This document shows, in pieces, positions 57,861 through 64,000 of a stretch of DNA of 64,000 bases. Origin of the DNA: Molossus alvarezi (Eukaryota > Chordata > Mammalia > Chiroptera > Molossidae); contig CM073897.1 in assembly GCA_037176705.1 (NCBI GenBank), forward strand, positions 39,645,488 to 39,709,487, written 5' to 3'. Position 1 is the stretch's first letter. The number at the start of each line of letters is the position of its first letter. The notes beneath the pieces were generated by a model. It had not been told where the DNA came from. It did not search any database and worked only from the letters and a program-made list of their open reading frames with translations. Made by a program: the position numbers and the translations under genes.

Positions 57861-58025
57861 GGAGGATTCTCAAATGAATTCCACGAGAGCTGAATGCGCA
57901 CTCTGTGCTAGCAAACAGGACAGCGTGATGGGGAAGAACAGTGTAGTCCTACAGGGGCTCAGAGTTCTGCTGGAACAATTACAGCCCAACGAGAGGAGTA
58001 AATGGGAGTGAGATGGGCAACATAC
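57860..58025 (+). repeat. Ancient dispersed repeat, family unassigned
   Basis: 'gaatgcgcactctgtgctag', 'ctacaggggctcagagttct' resemble the front part of the old repeat class. Confidence 0.35.
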
Positions 58026-58049
58026 TGTGACATCCAAGGTGTCTTGTGA

Positions 58050-58330
58050 TAGGGAACAGCAGGTTTAAACAGAAGGCTGTTCTCTATCACTACACGGACA
58101 AAAATAGTTCCACAGTTGTGGAAGCCTGGAACAGACTGATGACTTTCAGAGGGAAGGGTGGGGTGGGGAGAGATGAACCAAATAACTTAGATGCACATAT
58201 GCATAACCCAAGGGCCCAGGCGATAGCGGGGCAAAGGCTGGGGATGGGGGGAGTGCGGGGTTCAGTGGGGGGGAAGAAGGGACATCTGTAATAATTTTAA
58301 TAATAAAGATACATTTAAAAAAAAAAAGAA
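58050..58330 (+). mobile_element. L1 3'UTR end with G-rich tracts
   Basis: 'gcctggaacagactgatgac', G-rich segments, 'gggacatctgtaataatttt' and 'aataataaagatacatttaa' plus an A-tail: the 3' terminus of a bat L1. It carries two G-quadruplex motifs (58151-58168 and 58240-58273). 5'-truncated. Confidence 0.75.
58151..58168 (+). other. G-quadruplex motif in L1 3'UTR
   Basis: GGGAAGGGTGGGGTGGGG has four G-runs of at least three with loops of 2, 1 and 1 bases, the ideal short-loop quadruplex pattern. A second, longer motif lies at 58240-58273 with loops of 2, 5 and 6. Confidence 0.9.
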
Positions 58331-59039
58331 TGAGGAGTTTGGTGCTCAGGAGAGAGAGGTTGAGACATGCTATAAAGGCCTTTTGTTTTTTGTTTTGTTT
58401 TGTATTTGCCTTGTTAAGGAGTTTAAACATTTCTCTACAGAAAATAAGAACTCATTAATAGAACATGAATGCCAATGCTTTTTGGTAAAAGAGCTGGTGA
58501 TGTTGAGTTGTGATTAGAGGGTAGAAATAATGCTGTAAATATGGGTTAGAAATTGTCAGAAAAGTGGAACTAAGGGAGAATAAGGGTCTGGATCCAGGCA
58601 GAAGTGGTAACATAGAGAGAATTGCTGCTGGAAGACAATTACTAATACATAATTGACAGGTGTGATTTATATATATATTTCTTTAGTACATAAACCCTCA
58701 TACTCCATATTAATGGATTCAGTATCTTGACCTGAAAGGCCAGAATTCCACCAAGAATTTGCATTCTATTTGATGAAGGAAGCACTCCTGCTATGTCTGG
58801 TATTTTTTTTAGGTATTTCACATTCCTAGTTGTTACTTCTTCGACCCCCACCCCTGAGTTTTTGTCTGTGTTGTGTAGCATTCTACATTAAAAAAAATGG
58901 ATGGAATTATAAACTAGGTAAAAAATTCAGAACAACTAAAAGAAAGAGCCTGAGAGACCTCGAGCAGCATGAGGTTTATACATGAAAATTCATGGTAGAC
59001 AAGCTGAGTTCCTTCTTTTGATAAATTCTCAAAATTAAT

Positions 59040-59345
59040 GGATAGAAGAGAAAATGTGATCTATTTAGGCATTAGCAAAACATTTGATACTATGTCTGAT
59101 GATATTTTACTTGCAAATTTGTTTTAAATGAGCTTAGATGACAAGAAAAATCAGTCAGATTAGAACTGAGGAAAGGCTTATAAACAGAAAGTAACAAATG
59201 CTAGGTCTGGTCTTATTTAACATTTTTATTAAAGATCTGGAATGGGAGAGTAAATGGCATATTAATAGAAATGCCAAATGACACCAAATTTACAGGACTA
59301 CAAAGTATGCAGATTCAAACTGTGAGGAGAAGGGAAATTGACTCA
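59040..59345 (+). mobile_element. CR1/L3 LINE relic (reverse transcriptase)
   Basis: Plus-strand codons near 59078 read ISKTFDTMSDDILLANL, close to the CR1/L3 reverse-transcriptase phrase F-S-K-A-F-D-T-V-S-H-D-I-L. About 120 bp on, in another frame, GLVLFNIFIKDLE matches the family's V-L-G-P-L-L-F-N-I-F-I-N-D-L. The frame is broken by stops and shifts. This LINE group was active before placental mammals arose, so the copy is very old. Confidence 0.72.
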
Positions 59346-59871
59346 AATACAATAAAGATTTAAATATGAGCAGAAAGAAAAATGAGACAACTTTTCTTTC
59401 AATAATCAGTCACAAAAAAAACATGTAAACTGGGGAAAATGGCAAGTGCAGTGGAGAAATATTAGGAAAAATTAGCTGAGATTTAAATTTGGATACTTAG
59501 GTGGGTGACCTTGTGAAAGGGGCTCAACTCCTTTCTGACATCTGTTTCCCAAAATTTAATATTAAGAAATCAGACAAGTATCTGTATTTCCTCCAATCTC
59601 TAAAATCCTTTTTTCAGTTTCTCTGTCTTTTCTCCTTTGTTTCAAAAGCTATCTCTCTTATACTGAAGACTTGCTCATGAAAACCTTCTAAATTTTCTCT
59701 GTCTAACTGGGGTCACTAGAATTTTAAGATGAAAGCCATACACTGTCATAATCACCTCATATCAGGAAGTGACTCATTGAAAGGCCTCCTGCTACCTCTC
59801 ATCTGCGGATCTCCCCAATCACAAATACCATTTAGGAAATCCAAAATGAACATAGTATAGTATACCGTTGA

Positions 59872-60090
59872 CCCAGCCTTTGTGGCTCAGAGGTTGAGTG
59901 TCAACACATGCATTAAGTGGTTGTTGGTTCGATTCCCAGTCAGGGCACATGCCCAGGTTGTGGGCCCGATCCCCATTGGGGGGCATGCAGGAGGCAGCCA
60001 ATCAGTGTTCTCTCTCATCGATGTTTCTCTCTCTCCCTCTCCCTTCCCCTCTTTCTAAAAATCAATAAAGAAACAAAAATTGTTAAAAAA
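59872..60090 (+). mobile_element. VES SINE (short form)
   Basis: 'cccagcctttgtggctcaga', 'ttggttcgattcccagtcag' (box B), CT-rich body, 'taaaaatcaataaagaaaca' and A-rich tail. The frames across it are SINE sequence. Confidence 0.94.
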
Positions 60091-60299
60091 AATAAAATAA
60101 AGGAGTAGAGTGGATGTCATCTCATATTGTGGGGCAGTGACACATTAGAGATTGTATAATATCTTGACACTTCCGGACGCTGTGAGTCAAGTACTAAAGT
60201 AAATTAGGACACATTGCTTTGAATGAATGTGTGTTTGTTTTGTTGTGTTTACTTGCCTAAGGCGATTCAAATACAGAATCATTGATATCTATACCAACC

Positions 60300-60470
60300 C
60301 TGGTAAGAAGGCAAAGTGGGTAACGCTATCCTCATTTTATATCCAAGAAAACTGAGATACAGTGGTTAATGACTTGACAAGGACTATAAACACAGTGAGC
60401 ATCAGAGTTTTGACTAGAACTTTTGCTTGTCTAGTAGTATTTTTATTCTACTTCATCATGTTACCCTTTG
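60300..60470 (-). repeat. MIR SINE relic
   Basis: 'ctatcctcattttatatcca', 'agaaaactgagatacagtgg', 'tgacttgacaaggactataa' in reversed MIR order. Confidence 0.65.
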
Positions 60471-60697
60471 ACTGAGAATATTTTGTATGTTTCTAGGCCC
60501 TCAATAACATGACCAAGCACAAGAAAAGATTTATTTCAAGTGCTGAGATGATAAGCAACTTGCAGATCAGTTACATGGAATGTATTAGGGGTAGGAGTAT
60601 TAAGAGCATTTATTGATCCTGATATTATATGCATGCTAATGTAGAATTCCAATGCAGCTGCCATATAGACAACAGGTTTTCTTCATGAAAAGTAGAA

Positions 60698-60916
60698 GTA
60701 GCCCAGCCGGTGTGGCTCAGTGGATTCAATGTCGTCCCATGCACCAAGAGGTTGCCAGTTCGATCCAGGTCAGGGCACATGCTCAGGTTATGGGCCGGAT
60801 CCCCAGTAGGGGGAATGCAGGAGTCACCCAACTGACGTTCTCTCTCATAGATGTTTCTGTCTCTTCCTTTCTCTCTAAAATCAATAAAGAAAAAATATTT
60901 TTTAAAACAGGAAAGA
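60698..60916 (+). mobile_element. VES SINE (short form)
   Basis: 'gcccagccggtgtggctcag', box-B-like 'ccagttcgatccaggtcagg', CT-rich body, 'taaaatcaataaagaaaaaa'. The 10-bp repeat aaaagtagaa at 60688-60697 and 60917-60926 is the target duplication. Overlapping frames are SINE sequence. Confidence 0.95.
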
Positions 60917-61119
60917 AAAAGTAGAAACGATTGGAACATTTCATTAGAACAGAACCCTGAAGGATTCCTGTTGACTTCACTATATCGTGGCTTTCAAAGC
61001 CACTATTACTCCACACCACTCTTTCTTCAGACTTATGCAATCTATACCCCACTTCAAGTGAACCCCCTTTTAGAAATGCTAGGAAGATGAACGCTTCTTT
61101 ACAGACATGGCATCATAGA

Positions 61120-61215
61120 CATTTTCTAAGATCCTTAGTCTGTTTCTACTGCTAACTTTCTCATCAGACACACACAAGGCACTTGATTAATATCTGTTGA
61201 ATGAATAAATGTCTC
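61120..61215 (+). repeat. L2 or MIR 3' terminus
   Basis: 'aaggcacttgattaatatct' followed by 'gttgaatgaataaatg' is the shared L2/MIR terminal signature. Confidence 0.45.
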
Positions 61216-61239
61216 TATGCTACCTTTTACATGAAGTCT

Positions 61240-61470
61240 CCATTTAATTCTCTCATAAAATTTGCCATGGCCTCAAATACAATTTATAACAAGCACTGCT
61301 CTTTATTTTACAAATATGTATTTATCTCCATTTAAATTTTAAGGTTTTCAATGTCACTGATTATAGTTTTATTTAGTACTTCCCTCGTAGGCCTGTTGTG
61401 TATTATATAAAACTATCATAGTGATTGATACACAGTAGGCTGGTAATACTTCTCACTTTTTTCCGGTTGG
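61240..61470 (+). mobile_element. L2 LINE 3' end relic
   Basis: 'tgatacacagtaggctggta' near 61428 and pyrimidine-rich lead-in sequence fit a diverged L2 end. Confidence 0.4.
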
Positions 61471-62084
61471 TTCATCCTCTTATCTACCACAGTGAATAAT
61501 TGATTGTATTTCAAGCAATATGTTTTGAAACCACAGAAAATGATCTTAACATTTACTATTCTATTATCTTATGATGAAAACTAGCATAAAAAAATCTGAA
61601 CTCCTGTGGATTTTAAACCTCACTGAGGACTATAAACTTACTTTGAGGATAGGTTATTGGACAGTGACTTGACTCCTCCCTGACATACCTGTTTTTGATA
61701 TATACTGAGGCCTTATAAAGCAAAGAATGTTAATTAATTTTGTTTTGAAGACATTCCATTCCTCTTGTCTTTGCCCTTGCCCTCTGTGTTTGCCTTTCAA
61801 CCATAAAGATGTTTGAGTTGTAGTGTGCAAGGACATTTTGACTGGACAAGTACAGAGAAATGGTCTCAGTATGAATGATAAAGGGACTCTACTATTGTAA
61901 AAGCTACTGCAATTCTTTCGTGGCTTTTTAGAATGTTTTGCTTGCAGTAGATTTTTTACAAAGATAGCTCCTTGAAACCTTTAGCTTTAAGATCTTCCCT
62001 TTCGTTTTAGAGAACTGTAGACCCTGATGAGTTCCTGACATAACTGGACCCACTGTTCTTTATCCCAGTCCCAGAATCTAGGAC

Positions 62085-62240
62085 TCTTAGATAAGTGACA
62101 GCGTAATTCAGAACACAAGTTCCGCCTGAGCTGACCGCAGCTGTTAATGATGGCCCAGAATAATTAGACAATGAGGACAATCAGCTCACGAGAGCAAGGA
62201 TCAATAGCGATATTACAATAGAGAAGGAAGAAGATGGCAG
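62085..62240. other. Candidate conserved non-coding element
   Basis: Well-balanced unique sequence ('gctgaccgcagctgttaatg', 'gaataattagacaatgagga', 'atcagctcacgagagcaagg') in an AT-rich setting. E-box-like cagctg and TAATTA words occur together. Inference only. Confidence 0.35.
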
Positions 62241-62524
62241 TGTATAGACTGGGTCTAGAAAATGTCCCAATAAAGAAGAAGGTATGTACTCTTGACGAAG
62301 TCATCAATACTCTATTTTGGTCCATTCTTATTTTTCTTAATAACACGACCCTCCTCCCCCATAGCTCCTACCACCTATTTTTCATCTCCATCAGAAATAT
62401 CTAATACCCCTCAAATCACCAGCATCATCCTACTGTTTCTGAGTTAAACCTGATACATGATAATGATAAGAAAGTGCATGTAATTGGTAGTTAAAGGGGC
62501 AAATTGTGGTAGTTGCAAAGTAGT

Positions 62525-62712
62525 CATGGGGATATAAAATACAGCACAGGGAATACAGTCAATAATATTGTAATAACTATGTATGGTGCCAAATGGAGAC
62601 TAGATTTATCAAAGTGATCATTTCATAAATTATATAAATCACTGTGTTGTACACCTGAAACTAATATAATATCCATGTCAACTATAACTGAAAAATAAAA
62701 AGGTATTTTAAA
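62525..62712 (+). mobile_element. L1 3'UTR end
   Basis: 'gatataaaatacagcacagg', 'tgtgttgtacacctgaaact', 'aatataatatccatgtcaac' and A-tail: the same older L1 3' end as at 52004-52272. A VES SINE landed in or next to its tail. Confidence 0.85.
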
Positions 62713-62725
62713 AAAAAAGATGCCT

Positions 62726-62943
62726 GGCCCAGCCAGTGTGGCTCACAGTTGAATATCAACCCATGTACCAGGAGGTCACCTGTTTGATTCCCGGTCAGGG
62801 CACATGCCCAGCTTGTGGGCCCAATCCCCCATGGGGGGCATGCAGGAGATGGCCGATTGATGTTCTCTCTCATCAATGTTTCTATCTCTCTCTCCCTCTT
62901 CCTTCCTCTCTAAAATCAATAAAGAAACAATATTGAAAAAAAT
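62726..62943 (+). mobile_element. VES SINE (short form)
   Basis: 'gcccagccagtgtggctcac', 'tgtttgattcccggtcaggg' (box B), CT-rich body, 'taaaatcaataaagaaacaa'. A perfect 13-bp target duplication aaaaaagatgcct lies at 62713-62725 and 62944-62956. Frames across it are SINE sequence. Confidence 0.95.
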
Positions 62944-62959
62944 AAAAAAGATGCCTAAA

Positions 62960-64000
62960 GCACAGCTGCTGTTGAATACTTAAAAATATAAATCAATGAA
63001 AAATAAAATAAATAATATTCACCAGCACCTACTAGCTTTGATATAAGCAGTAGGTGTTTTTCTCAGTTTTAAGTTAATTGAATAACCCTGCTATCAGTCT
63101 ATAATCCAGTCATTTTTTTATCATCCATTTAAGTCTATTATTTACTCGCTCTCATAATATTATTAGTTTTAATCAATTGTGAAATGTCTAGAGCATAGCT
63201 AGAAAGGAAGGAAAAAATACCCATGAGCTGACTTCAGATTCAGTGCCAGCCAGAGGTATCCGATGGGTCAAGCGCCCTTCCATAGCCTATCACCTTCAGA
63301 AAAGGTCTCTCATATCTATACTTAGATATGGTTCTGATTCTAATCAGCAGATTCTATTATAGGCCCTTAAGTTTTTTTTAAAAAAGTGATAGAGAGAGAG
63401 AGAAGAAAAAAAATGCTGATGAAGGCCATAAAAATAAATGAGGCTTATTGCTTCTTGACATCTTTAGCACTTTCCCTGGCTTCCTGAGTGAGCAGCAGTA
63501 GCAGACAATAGCTAAAAGATTGTGTGTAAGATAATGAGAAAAATAAATGCATCCTCAGGCGCAGCCAACAGGAACTGCTGTTAACATTCATTATCCAGGG
63601 TCTTGAATGCTCCCAAGATGATGTTATTAATTTGCAGAATGAGCTAAAGGTGTGAAAGAAAGCTGATGTTTGCTTATAACCTTCTTGACCATCACTTTGA
63701 ATATTAACCAAGGAGGTCAAACTTTGATATTGTATTTCTTTTTGTGGTAGTCATGCCAGCAGGCAATATTGTATCAGCATATACCCTTAAAACCAATGGA
63801 GAAAAAAGTGAAAAAATATGTTGATGTACATTTGTGTCCAACTTCAGCCAGAAATTCTGGCCAATGTCCAATGCACAATTTATATATAACTCTTAGAGGC
63901 TCTAGCATCACCCTCAATTTTGCAGATCCTTAAGTTAACTATGTACATCTTTGCTTCAAAAACCTTAGAAAAATGAATTATGCTGATTGGAACACTGGAT
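62960..64000. other. Non-genic sequence; possible conserved block
   Basis: No gene and no repeat recognised. The 91-residue minus frame at 63445-63720 resembles no family. Around 63640-63730 unique DNA ('accatcactttgaatattaa') with CAAAG/TTTGAT words could be conserved. Confidence 0.35.

Noticed and set aside
59920..59960. tRNA gene suggested by box A/box B phrases
   Set aside because: These are tRNA-derived SINE heads; they lack a foldable cloverleaf 3' half and are followed by the SINE body.

Overview
This 64 kb window is vertebrate nuclear DNA from a bat. The strongest markers are about sixteen SINE copies with the tRNA-like head (box-B phrase ggttcgattcc) and CT-rich body of the bat VES family, on both strands and in two sequence lineages. 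A non-autonomous hAT element of the SPIN type with an intact 8-bp target duplication is also present. VES SINEs point to Yangochiroptera, and SPIN points to a vespertilionid or close relative. No Helitron of the bat type was recognised, so I do not go below that level. The DNA is AT-rich and CpG-poor. I found no protein-coding exon, structural RNA gene or CpG island: the window is a gene desert or the inside of a very large intron.

Layout. 1-1.1 kb: an L1 with a 5' inversion, carrying a nested VES SINE. 1.1-9.1 kb: VES copies among old MIR and LINE relics. 9.1-18 kb: mostly ancient L2 and unique AT-rich sequence. 18-22.2 kb: a 40-bp tandem duplication, a VES copy, the SPIN element (20469-20707), then a second 5'-inverted L1 with a young VES inside it. 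22-33 kb: MIR relics, two VES copies, a small hAT relic and a candidate conserved non-coding block (29.7-30.1 kb). 33-39.3 kb: a short L1, L2 relics, then a large older L1 split by a younger L1, with a 13-bp target duplication on both sides. 39.9-47.5 kb: VES copies, MER5-like hAT relics, a longer hAT relic and the longest open frame in the window (probably not a gene). 51-54.5 kb: an L1 tail interrupted by a Tigger-like element, a MaLR LTR interrupted by a 615-bp insert of degenerate ~112-bp tandem repeats, and a MER5-like element. 55-64 kb: a second MaLR LTR, an L1 3' end with G-quadruplex motifs, a CR1/L3 LINE relic that still shows reverse-transcriptase phrases, and three VES copies.

No genes act together here. 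What can be read is insertion order: CR1/L3, L2 and MIR are oldest; then MER5, Tigger and MaLR; then older L1s; then younger L1s, SPIN and VES. All repeat names come from recognition by eye, not from a database search; boundaries without a stated target duplication are good to roughly 10-30 bases.
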